Positions 11,374-22,143 are shown, counted from the first letter of the stretch. The stretch: DNA of 64,000 bases from Mesaphorura yosii (GCA_009869945.1 WIXG01000161.1:104737-168736), one strand, 5' to 3'. A program made the numbers and translations. Notes: generated by a model not told the origin, from the sequence alone.

Positions 11374-12828
11374 ATGCTCAATCTCGGGCTTTGGATCATT
11401 ATGGCAGTGTTGGTTACTGATTTGAGTATTCATTATCCAGCTACAGCTTCTCGTGGAAGTAAAAGCGGGTTTGGGACCTTTGATCTCAATCGCGACCTGC
11501 GGCCAGTCAACATTTCCCTCTTGCGGACACTATCCCCGATGAACTCGACTATCATGCACCTCGAAAACGGACCAGTGCAAATGGGTGTGGCGACCTGCAT
11601 CTCGCGCGAATGTCGCCCAGTGATCGGATCGGTCATCAACATTTTTCCGCGCTATGGCTACAACAGTTTGACGATGAAGGTTGTACCGAGAAACGAGAGC
11701 GAGGAGTGGCTGTTCAGTGAGCCCTTCAAAGCGAACATCTTCGACATGTCGACAATCGAAGTCAAGGAAAAGTTCATCATTGGGAGCGCCAATGCGACGA
11801 TTGCAATCTCGACAACAAGCCTGGGCACAAACAAGGCCGCAAAAGTCATCATCGAGAAAGGAATTCGTGACGCACTCAACACGAGCACAACGACACGTGC
11901 AGGTGCTCCGCCCTTGCTCAAAGATTTCCATTTGCAACTCTGCGAAGATTTGCCTGAGCTCCTCAAAGCGTATTTTCGCTCGTTCAGAATCGAGGGCTTT
12001 GACCGTTCGTGGAATGTGTTTGGTGCTGGCTGGCGATTTCCGGCCCTTGTGAAGTTCCTCGGCATTGAAGAACCTTACACGGCGAATGACACGGAACATT
12101 TTTATCTTTTCGCCCGTGTGTCAATGATCCGTCGGGTGGGGCAGTCGATACTAAAGACCAATTTCACCATTCAGCCCCAGTTTGAGCACGTACTAGAGAC
12201 GCTGAAGGTTGGCGATCAGGGCTCATCAATCAAGTTCTTCAACGACATTGGCACACATTACCTGAGCTCGTACACAACTGGCAACTCGCTATATCAGGTG
12301 TTTGTGTACGATCGCTACGGATTTGAGGCCGTCAAAGCGCATTTGAGCGAGACGAGAACAAACGCCAGCCGCCCTGATGCAGATGCAGTCCCTGATGATG
12401 CCGAAAATGTGGAAGAACTCGAGGCCGAGCCGGAGCGGACCGTCGAGGACAACTACGACTTAAGTGTGAATGAGGAGAACAATCACTTCACGGGAGTCTT
12501 AAGCTACGAGACACTTTCCATCCTATACTACTGGGTCAAGCACATTGGCAAGATCATGGTGCTCAATAGCAGTGCGAGGACGGTCAACCGGATCCGGAAC
12601 CAGCTCCACGTCCGCTTCAAGGAATCCACAAACTCCAGCCTCTTTCAAATGTTTGACAATGAAACAATGCTTCGACTCGTCGAAGGAGAGCTGATTACGG
12701 AAAACGCAGAAGGCTTGCTTGGGCTGGAACTGAGGACGATCGCCCCCATTTTTCGCAATCAGTCGCAACAGGATTGGTTTGAGGAGTCGCTGAGGAATAC
12801 CATGAATCTATGGGAGAACAACTTGTGA
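11374..12828 (+). CDS. tsl: Torso-like MACPF-domain secreted protein
   Basis: An intronless gene of 484 residues. The start at 11374 gives a clear signal peptide (MLNLGLWIIMAVLVTDLS). The MACPF hallmark appears near residue 293 as IGTHYLSSYTTGNSLYQVF, matching the Gly-Thr/Ser-His-Tyr core. Its continuation (TGNSLYQVFVY) resembles the arthropod torso-like family rather than complement or perforin. Several N-glycosylation sequons fit a secreted glycoprotein. In Drosophila, Torso-like is localised at the egg poles and promotes activation of the Torso receptor pathway. A Glu/Asp/Pro-rich insertion (about residues 324-365) breaks the domain and makes the protein longer than I expect for fly Tsl. 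No pore-forming role should be assumed. The family call is the main reason to place the window in an arthropod. Confidence 0.85.
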   Translation: MLNLGLWIIMAVLVTDLSIHYPATASRGSKSGFGTFDLNRDLRPVNISLLRTLSPMNSTIMHLENGPVQMGVATCISRECRPVIGSVINIFPRYGYNSLTMKVVPRNESEEWLFSEPFKANIFDMSTIEVKEKFIIGSANATIAISTTSLGTNKAAKVIIEKGIRDALNTSTTTRAGAPPLLKDFHLQLCEDLPELLKAYFRSFRIEGFDRSWNVFGAGWRFPALVKFLGIEEPYTANDTEHFYLFARVSMIRRVGQSILKTNFTIQPQFEHVLETLKVGDQGSSIKFFNDIGTHYLSSYTTGNSLYQVFVYDRYGFEAVKAHLSETRTNASRPDADAVPDDAENVEELEAEPERTVEDNYDLSVNEENNHFTGVLSYETLSILYYWVKHIGKIMVLNSSARTVNRIRNQLHVRFKESTNSSLFQMFDNETMLRLVEGELITENAEGLLGLELRTIAPIFRNQSQQDWFEESLRNTMNLWENNL

Positions 12829-14365
12829 ACTCAATTACAAATTGCATACGGTTTCATGTTTATGATTCCGCAAACCATTGAGCAAAGCAGGCTGGCTTCC
12901 ATCCTTCTTTTGTTTCAAGTTTGCAATTTCCAGAAAATGTTATTGGCATTTCACTGACATGTAAGGCATTTAGCAGATATTTCGTTTAGGCATTGCATTA
13001 GAGTTCCTTAACGAATTAACGTGAGTTTAATCATTTATAATATTAGGTACTTGATAATACCAGTGAACATTCGCTAAGCTAAATTAATTAATGACGCCCT
13101 GTGAGCGTATCAGCCACTTGCTAAAATAACGATGAAATTGAACGCATCACACCGTGTTTGGGCACCTTGCTGACAAAGTTTGCATTAGCCGGACTAATGT
13201 GAAAAGCAGTAGCAGGTGATTTACAACACGATAAGCTAAATCATCAAATTGTGCGTGCATTGAGCTTTGTTCAACTATGACAGATTACGATGATATTTCC
13301 TCATTAATTACAGTTCGCATGTGTGCACAATGAACAGGGATAAATTACAGGTTCATTGACAATACAATCGCATTCATCTCTTCTGCGCAAAATATCTGGT
13401 TTTAATTTGAAACGTTCGTTTCCTTTTTGGTATTTGGTACCGTACTATTCCTCGTCGTTCTGAGCACGAAGATGTAACTGAGCTTGCATTCTCGTTATTG
13501 TACCTGTGGCTTGATTGAATTTATCTCACGCTCGACAGGTTACCTCAGACACAGAGGTATTAATAATACGCACCACTACCGCGACTCATTTAACGACGTA
13601 ATTAAGTGTGCCATTGCAAGCCTCCGAGCAAGATTTCATTCAATTCGCAACGATGATGATCGCGATCTCAATCACGCACAGCTGAAGAACTTCGGTCGTT
13701 CTTGTTACTAATTCCGCTGCGTTACGTTGTGTTGCGTGAGAATTCAGAAATATAAACCACAATATGTTGCAGCAATCAGACTCGGCCTAGACTTGGTCTT
13801 GGGTTTTGCATTTTTGCTCACTGTTTCAGCTCTCTGAACCAAAAATCAATATCCACTGGATCATACGCCCAGTGTAGTTAACAAGTTAGTGTTAGCACAA
13901 GTGCAGAGTAGTGCAAAAGAGGAAAACAAGAACCAGATTTCAAAATGTACATGTGAACTGAACGAACAATTAGCAAATAGCAAAAGACATCATTTCTTGT
14001 GAGTGAATCGTGACTGTGATTCGTCCTACAACTGCAAGAAGACAAGTAAGACAGAGAAGAAGCTGCTGAGATAGTAATAAGAGTGAGTCAGTGTATTAAT
14101 GGGTTATGTTATGTTTATGTCGCGATTGTGAAATGACAGATCCAAGTCCCAGTGCAGTCTATACAGGAAATGCAAAGAATAAAAGAATTCAGAGGAAATT
14201 CAAATGTAATGGTCGACAATTTTTACATTTGTTAGTGGTTAATTAATCTGCAAATTGTGAAGTGATCTTCTTAATTTTACAGCGATTGCAGACAATTCGC
14301 GTTATTCCAGTTGTAAGCTTATTGTTGCACTGCTGACAATTTAGCAGTCAGCTGCGTATTGAAAA
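12829..14365. other. Intergenic and probable 5' leader of the SHP-2 gene
   Basis: About 1.5 kb without a recognisable coding exon. Non-coding 5' exons of the downstream phosphatase could lie near 13.85-14.1 kb, where a GTGAGT-like donor follows a purine-rich stretch, but I cannot demonstrate them. The short frame at 13484-13711 lacks support. Confidence 0.4.
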
Positions 14366-17193
14366 ATGACTTGTCGAAGGTAAGTAGCTCACAGCTTAAC
14401 AGACAGCTGATCGTTAAGATACAACCTTTGACCTCGTATACTCCATGATGACGATTTGATTATTATAAAGGTGGTTTCACCCGAATATTTCGGGTATTGA
14501 AGCTGAAAAATTCCTACTCGAGAAGGGAGTCGAAGGCTCATACTTGGCTCGACCGTCCAGATCCTCTCCAGGAGACTTCACATTATCGGTCAGACGAAAT
14601 GGCACGGTCACCCATGTCAAAATTCAAAACAAAGGTTAGCTGTGGCTTTACGGGCTTCTATGACATAAACGAATCGTGTATAATTCGTTTTTGGTTAATC
14701 GAAAGTGGGGAAAGAAGTAATTGGAAAACAGCTTCATGTGCAATTTAACGCAAGTCTTTTGAATCCATGTTTCTGCAGGGGATTTTTATGATTTGTACGG
14801 TGGCGAGAAATTTGCAACCTTGTCGGAGCTGATACAGTATTACACGGAGAATCAGGTAAAGCTGCGATTGTGATCATTTCGTAGCCTAATCTTACTTCAA
14901 CAAATCCATTGCGGTGAACCTTCGGGACATCGTGCTAAAATTGCCGTTGCACTACAATTTATTAGTGGCGAGATTGGCGTACAATCATCGCCAATGTCGC
15001 ACAGCTTTTCAATAAGCTCGCAACACTTGAGCTTTGAACCCCGTCCTAGTTAACGAGCCAGTGCACTTAATGACATGGTCTAATGCATACCAATGCCAAT
15101 AATGATGCATGTCTTTCAGGGTCAACTTCGTGAAAAAAGTGGAGAGCCAATTGAGTTAAAATTCCCGTTGTATTGTGCGGATCCCACGAATGAGCGATGG
15201 TTTCACGGCGACATAAGTGGCAAAGAAGCCGAGAAGGTAAATGAGGCTTTTATGTAGATTTAGACCACTCTTTCCTAATACTCTCACTTCTTCTTTTTTT
15301 TTTTACTAAACTCTAAGTTCAATTAGCAATGTGCATCTGGTTTTCACAGGCATTGACAGAGAAGGCAAAACCTGGTTCATTCCTGGTGCGTGAATCGCAA
15401 TCTGAACCAGGCAACTTCGTCCTCTCCGTGCGAACTGACAGTCAGGTCACGCATGTCAAAATTCGGTGTCAGGTTTGTCATAGTTATAAGGCTCAATAAT
15501 ATTTTCATTATGAGATTTTCATAATGGCTGGCTACTTGTTGTAGAATGGACGCTATGATGTCGGTGGCGGTGAGAAATTCGAATCTCTTAGCGAGTTGAT
15601 TGAGCATTGTAAGAAGAATCCGATGGTGGACACCACCGGAACAATTGTCCACTTGAAGCAACCACTCAATGCCACGAGAATTCCTGCATCTGGAATTGAG
15701 ATTCGTGTCAAAGAATTGCAACGCGAGAATGGGAAGAAAGCTGGGTTTTGGGAAGAATTCGAATCTTTACAACAGCAAGAAGTTAAGCACCTTTTCTCAA
15801 GGAAAGAAGGTCAAAAATCATGTAACCGAAACAAAAACCGATACAAGAACATTCTTCCGTTCGACCACACACGAGTTATCCTCAGAGAACCGTGGCCTCA
15901 TGACTACATTAATGCTAATTACATTCGGGTGAGTGAAAGTGCGAATGACGTCACGTGTACAGTCCTCAAGATTGTTCAACTTCCATATTTGGTTGTGGTT
16001 CTATCTCTGATCTCTGTAGCCTGAAGGCGAAATGTTTGAAGATTGCACGAAGTCTTACATCGCGACGCAGGGATGTTTGTTGTCAACCACTGCGGATTTC
16101 TGGTATATGATCTGGCAAGAGAATTCGCGTGTGATTGTGTCTACCACCAAAGAGTTTGAGCGGAGTAAAGTACGTTCGGGTTTTCTTCTTGTAGTAAAAT
16201 GAACATGAAAGGTTGCGGATTGCAATTATAATTGATTCGATGACTGTGCAGAGTAAATGTGCCCATTATTGGCCTGATGCCGGACAAATAAAGGAGCTTG
16301 AAGGTGGAATGAAATTAACGCATCTGAAGGAAACTGTAAATACTGACTTCACATTGCGAGAATTTCTACTGATGAAAGATGGGCACGAGCGTATAATTTA
16401 TCAGTACCATTTTAACGTAAGTAAATCCTGAAATAAGTTTCCTTAAGTATTGTCTCCACAACGGAATGTTTAATGTTCTCGTAAATTGTGATAGGTCTGG
16501 CCTGATCACGGTGTTCCTGGTAAGATTCTGAAGCACCAGTGCCCTACGACAGTAGAATTCTCTTCTCTTACATTTGCTAATACACAGTTTTGATATTGCA
16601 GATGATCCTGGCTGTGTGCTAAACTTTTTATCTGAAGTGAATCAGCGCCAACAAAGTATTGATAACGCAGGCCCGATCATAGTTCACTGCTCAGCAGGTA
16701 TTGGCAGGACAGGAACTTTTATTGTAATCGATCTGATAGTCGATCAGGTAAGTCAGTAACCAGAATCTCATTCTCGCTTCTCGCTGAGCTGCAATGAGTG
16801 ACGAATGCCCACTTAAATTTCCAGGTACGAAGATGTGGCTTGGACACTGATATCGATGTGCGGAGAACGATTCAAATGGTTCGAAGTCAGAGGTCTGGAA
16901 TGGTGCAGACTGAAGCACAGTATCAGTTTGTGTATTTGGCCGTGTCACATTACGTGGACACGATGAGACAGAGAATTCAAGCAAATAAGGTAAATTTATT
17001 GTACAGCAAACGTTGGTGGAGCTGAGCTGACCTTTTATAACAAATGTGCAACTTGTGTCTGCAGAAATGCTTGGAGATCGGAAGAGAATACACAAACATT
17101 AAATGGAATGAAGGCAAAGACTTTCCGATTAAAGAAACCGTGAGCATTGGTCCAAATCCTGTCATCCAGCGTAATGGATCACCAACCCTTTAA
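14366..17193 (+). CDS. csw: SHP-2/corkscrew non-receptor tyrosine phosphatase (two SH2 domains and a PTP domain)
   Basis: Twelve exons join in one frame: 14366-14379, 14471-14634, 14779-14855, 15120-15236, 15350-15472, 15545-15928, 16020-16169, 16252-16416, 16495-16519, 16602-16747, 16825-16989 and 17065-17193, giving about 552 residues. The start [17 protein letters not shown] is the classic N-SH2 opening. The C-SH2 has [12 protein letters not shown] and the FLVRES-type [12 protein letters not shown]. The PTP domain has [15 protein letters not shown], the WPD loop [12 protein letters not shown] and the catalytic loop [11 protein letters not shown], all intact. The 25-nt exon 9 encodes part of the WPD loop. 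The tail is short but keeps REYTNIKW, equivalent to the mammalian SHP-2 Tyr542 region (a YxN Grb2-type site). SHP-2 relays receptor tyrosine kinase signals to Ras/MAPK. The long insertion known from Drosophila corkscrew is absent. Confidence 0.97.
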
Positions 17194-17899
17194 ATACTGA
17201 AACGGAAACGGACACGACTTCTTTTTTAAGTGTGAGACGACTAACTTGAGATTGATTTTTTAATGAAATTGAATTCTGTATTTCACATGCAGTAATGACG
17301 TTGTTAAACTTTTATGAGTTGCAGTTGCATCTTTTCTGTCGCTAGTTTGACTGTTAGTGAAAATTCTCAGTAGTAACTTCTACACGTAGTCGTCCAAAAA
17401 CAGTTCAAATCAAAACCAAAGCTTTAATAATCAACAATAGATTAATGTACAGAGATCTGAATAGCTAAGATTACAGTCTGAATTATAAACTAGGATCAGA
17501 GACAGCTTTTCAAGTTTTGTCAGTATAAGTTTTACCAATTCGTTACAAATTCAACTTCGTTGCCCGAAACAAACTATGCTTCAGTGATACGCTATATTAG
17601 TACGTAAGGTAAAGACTATTTTCATATGAAACTTTGAAGTACTTCCTATTTTTCCAGTTACTCAAATCCAAAATTTGCTTCAAGGTTGTACGAAGTCTAC
17701 CAATACTCTGCTCCGCTATTACATTTCTAGTCCTTTTGACCGTTGCGTGTGAGTGAAATAGAATTTAGCACATTTATGTAAGGTGTCGTTGATTGCTTGT
17801 GCTAATTGTGCTTGGTTTGAATAAACAGCTGAAATCTCCGAATTTAACCCTGTTTCTGAATACCAAGAAGGTCATGCGGTCTTGTCAATGATTGAAAAA
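17194..17899. other. Intergenic, 3' side of the SHP-2 gene
   Basis: About 700 bp between the SHP-2 stop and a pseudogene on the other strand. It probably includes the SHP-2 3' UTR. No coding exon is seen. Confidence 0.5.
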
Positions 17900-18469
17900 C
17901 TATAAGGTTTCACTTATACTTATCACGAATTCGTTAAATAAGCGCATGGTGAAGCCCTTACAGTTTGTTTCGACATGTCTCCAAACGTACTCTTTGTAAA
18001 GTTCTCGCTCATCATAGAGCCAGTCAGTCAAGTCAGTCAACTCAAATTCTTACTCGCTGGACTCGCCGCTATCAGTGATACATGTTTTGGGCTCCGCCAC
18101 GCGTTCACACCCTCCGAAATAATTCTTGACGTACTTCTCAGAGCGGCTGCTGTGCAGCGTAATTCCTTCTCCGTTCTTTTCGATTGACCAGTACCAGGAT
18201 TTGGTCTTGATCACAACGAAGGCGTGAAGCATTAGACATTCATCGATCCTAAGCGGACCGATTTTATGAGCGTAAATTGTCATTTTTATTCGTTCTTCGG
18301 GGCCTAACAGCTGGGTCACAAGTGTTCTTTAAAGCATTGCATGTGAAATCCATAGTGCTCCGCCTTCGGCGTCATCCGCGTCCGGGATGAAGCATAATTT
18401 TTGGGACCAGTTCCCAGCGGGCATACCTGGAGAAGACCCCGTCACGAGCTGGCTTATGTTGGAACCCAT
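17900..18469 (-). pseudogene. Tandem copy of the neighbouring His/Asn-Cys protein, broken by two in-frame TAA codons
   Basis: From the ATG at 18469 one frame runs 189 codons to a stop at 17900-17902, almost the length of the intact gene at 18993-19550 (185 residues). It is interrupted by TAA at 18329-18331 (codon 47) and TAA at 18050-18052 (codon 140). No frameshift is needed. Aligned blocks with the paralogue are clear: GNWSQK versus RNWSSK, MTIYAHK versus ITVYTHK, LMLHAFVV versus LMFHAYAV, WSIEKNGEGIT versus WSVEKNDEGIT, and ETNCKGF versus DTNCKGF. A local CAGT-CAGT-type repeat near 18020-18040 has altered spacing beside the second stop. It is either a recently inactivated duplicate or an unusual read-through gene, and inactivation is the simpler reading. 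Confidence 0.8.
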
Positions 18470-18992
18470 CTTTAACAAACAAACGCATGTTTAGATTGAT
18501 TTCGACGAGTAATAACACCAATTGTCTATTGATCAGGTTTTGCTCAGTGCGTAGAACGAGTACTTACTTCCCACGCAAACACGCCGCTTCCCTAAAGAGT
18601 CTTCAGGATTTAGACAGCTATCAGAATCAGAAATTAGAACGCAGGAGGCGTGCAGACAAAAACGATTTCACAATTTCACGGAGATAGCAATCGAGCAATC
18701 CACAAGTGTACTGATAACTGGGACTCTCCGACCATACTGTCCGGCAGCACGCCACAACAGAAATGACATGTTCTCAGGGATTCGTACGTCAGGAAGCTTC
18801 GTGCACCGGTGCACTGCGACGCCAGAAAGGAATTCTGCATTTAATGAATTCACCGACTTTTCGTGCCGGTTTGGGCGGGTCAAGCCCCGAGTAGAAGTTG
18901 CGTCATAGATCTTTCCAGTAGCTGTATTAGCATTATGATGATTTTCGATAAGGTAGAGTAAAGAATGAACAAAAATGTTTATTAAGAGTTCG
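18470..18992. other. Spacer between the tandem copies
   Basis: About 520 bp between the pseudogene start and the intact gene's stop. I looked for a further degenerate copy on the minus strand and found none. It should contain the promoter of the broken copy and the 3' UTR of the intact one. Confidence 0.5.
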
Positions 18993-19550
18993 TCAATGGT
19001 TTACAAATTCACAGAATTTATTTTTGGCAAACTTATCGAAAATGCGTTTCACGAACCCTTTACAATTTGTGTCAAGGTATTGCCAGTCGTACCCTTTATA
19101 AAGCTCCTGCTGGTCATACATCCAGCCTACGAACTCGACCATGCAATACTTTCCGGTATCACTCACATGCTCCGTAATTGGTGTTGGTCGACTAGCTCTT
19201 CGGTACTTGTCTTTGACGTACGTCTCGTGTGTGCTGCGCTGGATCGTGATTCCCTCGTCGTTCTTTTCCACGGACCAGAAAAACTCGTCCGTCTCCAGCA
19301 CCGCGTACGCGTGAAACATGAGGCCTTCTGCAATTTGCCAGTCGTACAGTTTGTGCGTGTAAACGGTAATTGTCAGGATTTTCTCGCCCAGGCCGATCAG
19401 CCTCTTCAGCTGGGTGTCCAGTTCCTCGTGAGATATGTTGTACTCTTTCCCAGACGATTGATCAGCCTCGGGATCGAAGTAGACTTTGCTCGACCAATTT
19501 CTCCCGTCTTTCCCTTGCTGCCTCTGCCCCTTACTGGGACTAGGTCCCAT
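18993..19550 (-). CDS. Unknown protein with conserved His and Asn-Cys motifs, intact member of a tandem pair
   Basis: A single-exon gene of 185 residues starting MGPSPSKGQRQQ; the Gly after Met could permit N-myristoylation. The first ~25 residues are basic and polar. The middle has LMFHAYAVLETDEFFWSVEKN (residues ~90-110) and the C-terminal part has DTNCKGFVKRIF (residues ~163-174). A conserved His followed later by Asn-Cys recalls the permuted NlpC/P60 fold of LRAT and HRASLS proteins (H...NCEHF). That suggests a Cys-His hydrolase or acyltransferase, but this is inference from two short motifs. The same motifs are kept in the broken neighbour at 17900-18469. It is divergent from DNA ligase 1 with 279 bp between the two starts, so they may share a promoter region. 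I do not recognise a named family. Confidence 0.75.
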   Translation of the reverse strand: MGPSPSKGQRQQGKDGRNWSSKVYFDPEADQSSGKEYNISHEELDTQLKRLIGLGEKILTITVYTHKLYDWQIAEGLMFHAYAVLETDEFFWSVEKNDEGITIQRSTHETYVKDKYRRASRPTPITEHVSDTGKYCMVEFVGWMYDQQELYKGYDWQYLDTNCKGFVKRIFDKFAKNKFCEFVNH

Positions 19551-19829
19551 TTGGCTCAAAACGTGTCAAATCGAGAGTCAATGATCAATATCAATGCGTC
19601 TGCCAAACGCTTTCGTACTCAATAATTTGAATCTACTCGAAATTAACCCGGTGACAGTGCATCTGTGTGCTTTATTTGCTTTCAACGGTTTGAATTACGA
19701 ACGAGGGAATGTGAATTGGCATTGTACGTGATTGTCTCCTGTCCGTACTCTTTGTAATATATAATTAATTTTCTTGGGTTAATTTTCGGCTCTTAGCCAA
19801 GTTTCAAAATTATTCGATTCACTTTAAGA

Positions 19830-21990
19830 ATGTTCCAGCGAATCCCAGCCAAGGCGGAGGCAACAAATGGGAAGGCAGCTGCAGGCACCGCGATCAAATG
19901 GAATCCAGATTACCACCCGGATAAGGGGAGTTCCAGTTATCATCCCATTGAAGACGCAACCTGGTCAAAAGGAGAAAAGGTCCCGTATCTGGCTCTTGCC
20001 AAGACATTGGAGGCTGTCGAAGCTACTAGCAGCCGACTCAAGTTCATCGAAATCCTTGCAAACTACTTCAGATCAGTAATAGTTTTGTCACCCGACGATC
20101 TGCTGTACAGCGTTTATCTGTGTCTGAACAAGTTGGCACCAGCGTACGAGGGAGTTGAGCTTGGAATTGCTGAAACAAACATTATGAAAGCAATCGCAAC
20201 CGCGACGGGTCGCTCACTGGACCGAATCAAGGCGGATGCAGCGAAGCAGGGAGATCTGGGATTGGTTGCCGAGTCCAGTCGGTCAAATCAGAAAACTCTC
20301 TTCGAACCACAACCGTTGACAGTAACCGGTGTCTTCAAAAAGCTGCTGGAGATTTCAAAGCTTACCGGACAAGCCTCACAGGGCAAGAAGATCTCCATGA
20401 TCACATCCATGCTGGTAGCCTGCAAACATTCTGAGGCCCGATACCTAACTCGGTCACTGGCCGGCAAGCTGCGAATCGGCCTGGCGGAGCAGTCGCTGTT
20501 GCAAGCGCTCGCCCAAGCCGTGTTCTTGACTCCGCCGAATCAAGACAGGAATGAGTGGCCACCAGCGATCTTATATGCCGGTAAAAAGTTGAACCCGGCA
20601 GCGCTGAAGTCACAAATTGAGGAGGAAACTTTCCGGTTGAAGACGAGCTATTGGTAAGTCCATATTACTTACAACGAGCACCAAGGACAAGAGGCTTATT
20701 AAATCGAATCACGAATACTAGTCATTAAATTACTCTAATTATTGCAGTGAATGTCCAAACTACGACATTCTGATCAAGACACTGCTAACTGACGGCGTCG
20801 ATGGACTGGAAGAGCACTGCAAGCTAACTCCTGGCATTCCTCCACGACCTATGTTGGCGCAACCGACCAAAGGCGTCAGTGACGTCCTGGAGCGTTTTAG
20901 CGGGGTCAAATTCACATGTGAGTACAAGTACGATGGTGAGCGTGCCCAGGTTCACCTGCTACCTGACGGAGCAATCAAAATCTTCAGCCGGAACCAAGAA
21001 GACCACACGACCAAGTACCCGGACATCGTCAACCGATTCCGCGAATGCATCAAGGGTGACGTGAAGTCTTGCATCCTGGACTCGGAGGCAGTTGCCTGGG
21101 ACTTAGAGAAGGAAATTATTCTGCCGTTCCAAATTCTGAGCACCAGGAAGAGGAAACTCGCCGAAGAGTCTGAGATCAAAGTACAAGTACAGCTCTTCGC
21201 TTTCGACCTGATTTACCTGAATGGAGAGAATTTAGTGCGGAAGCCGTTCATCGAACGACGCGCACTCCTACACGAGAACTTCCAGTATGTTAAAGGAGAG
21301 TTCACCTTCGCGACAAGCCTCGACACGGACAGCATGGAAGAGGTGCAGGAATTTCTGGAGGAGAGTGTCAAAGGTCAATGCGAAGGGTTGATGGTCAAGA
21401 CTCTGGACGTCAACGCGAGTTACGAGCTCGCCAAACGCAGCAACAAGTGGTTAAAACTTAAGAAGGATTACTTGGACAGCGGAGGCGACTCCCTGGATTT
21501 GGTCGTTATCGGAGGCTTTCTAGGCAAGGGCAAGCGCACGGGTACGTACGGGGGCTTCCTGCTGGCAGCATACGACTCTGATAACGAAGAGTACCAGACA
21601 GTCTGCAAACTGGGCACGGGCTTCTCAGACGAGGCCCTTCAACAACACACCGAGGCACTGAAGCCACACATCATCGAAAAGCCCAAATGGTACTACAGCT
21701 TCGACTCGCAGCTTGTGCCCGACCATTGGTTCGACGCGGTGCAGGTGTGGGAGGTCAAATGTGCGGATTTGTCACTTTCGCCGGTTCATCGAGCAGCAAT
21801 GGGCCGCATAGAACGGGACCGTGGCGTCTCTCTTCGATTTCCACGCTTTCTCCGTGTCCGCGAGGATAAGAACGTGGAAGACGCCACGTCAGCAGAACAA
21901 GTCGCTGCGATGTATCGCAATCAGGAGCAAGTTAAGAATTCAGAAGGAGGAAAAGACAAAGACAAGGAGGAAGATGATGATTTCTATTGA
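19830..21990 (+). CDS. LIG1: DNA ligase 1 (ATP-dependent), short N-terminus
   Basis: Two exons (19830-20653, 20748-21990) join at SYCECPNYD and give about 688 residues. The DNA-binding domain comes first ([28 protein letters not shown] onward). The adenylation domain follows with the nucleotidyl-transferase motif [10 protein letters not shown]; its Lys, codon 20926-20928 (~residue 335), is the AMP acceptor. The OB-fold domain includes [10 protein letters not shown] and [14 protein letters not shown]. The acidic end [20 protein letters not shown] matches the LIG1 C-terminus. The enzyme seals Okazaki fragments and repair nicks. Compared with animal LIG1 (about 900 residues) roughly 230 N-terminal residues, including the PCNA-binding box, are missing from this model. 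Either a remote 5' exon exists or the organism has a short form. Confidence 0.96.
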
Positions 21991-22137
21991 GAACTGGCAC
22001 ATCTACTATTTCTTAAAATGATTATTTGATTTTCATTAAGCTTGCATTTATTACTCTAAAATTACGTAAGATTATAATTTCCATTAAGAAGTGTCATTTC
22101 TAATGCATATAACATCATAGACTGATAGGTTTAGAAA

Positions 22138-22143
22138 AATAAA
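22138..22143 (+). terminator. Polyadenylation signal of DNA ligase 1
   Basis: AATAAA lies about 150 bp past the DNA ligase 1 stop, just before the convergent membrane-protein gene. Confidence 0.5.

Noticed and set aside
13484-13711. 75-codon ORF upstream of the SHP-2 gene
   Set aside because: No homology or splice continuity with the phosphatase, so it was treated as chance in the leader region.
18027-18044. CAGT-type microrepeat considered as an array
   Set aside because: Only a few imperfect units lie inside the pseudogene. It is better seen as local slippage next to the second stop.
19867-20079. Second plus-strand frame within DNA ligase 1
   Set aside because: It lies wholly inside the ligase coding exon in another frame, with no independent support.
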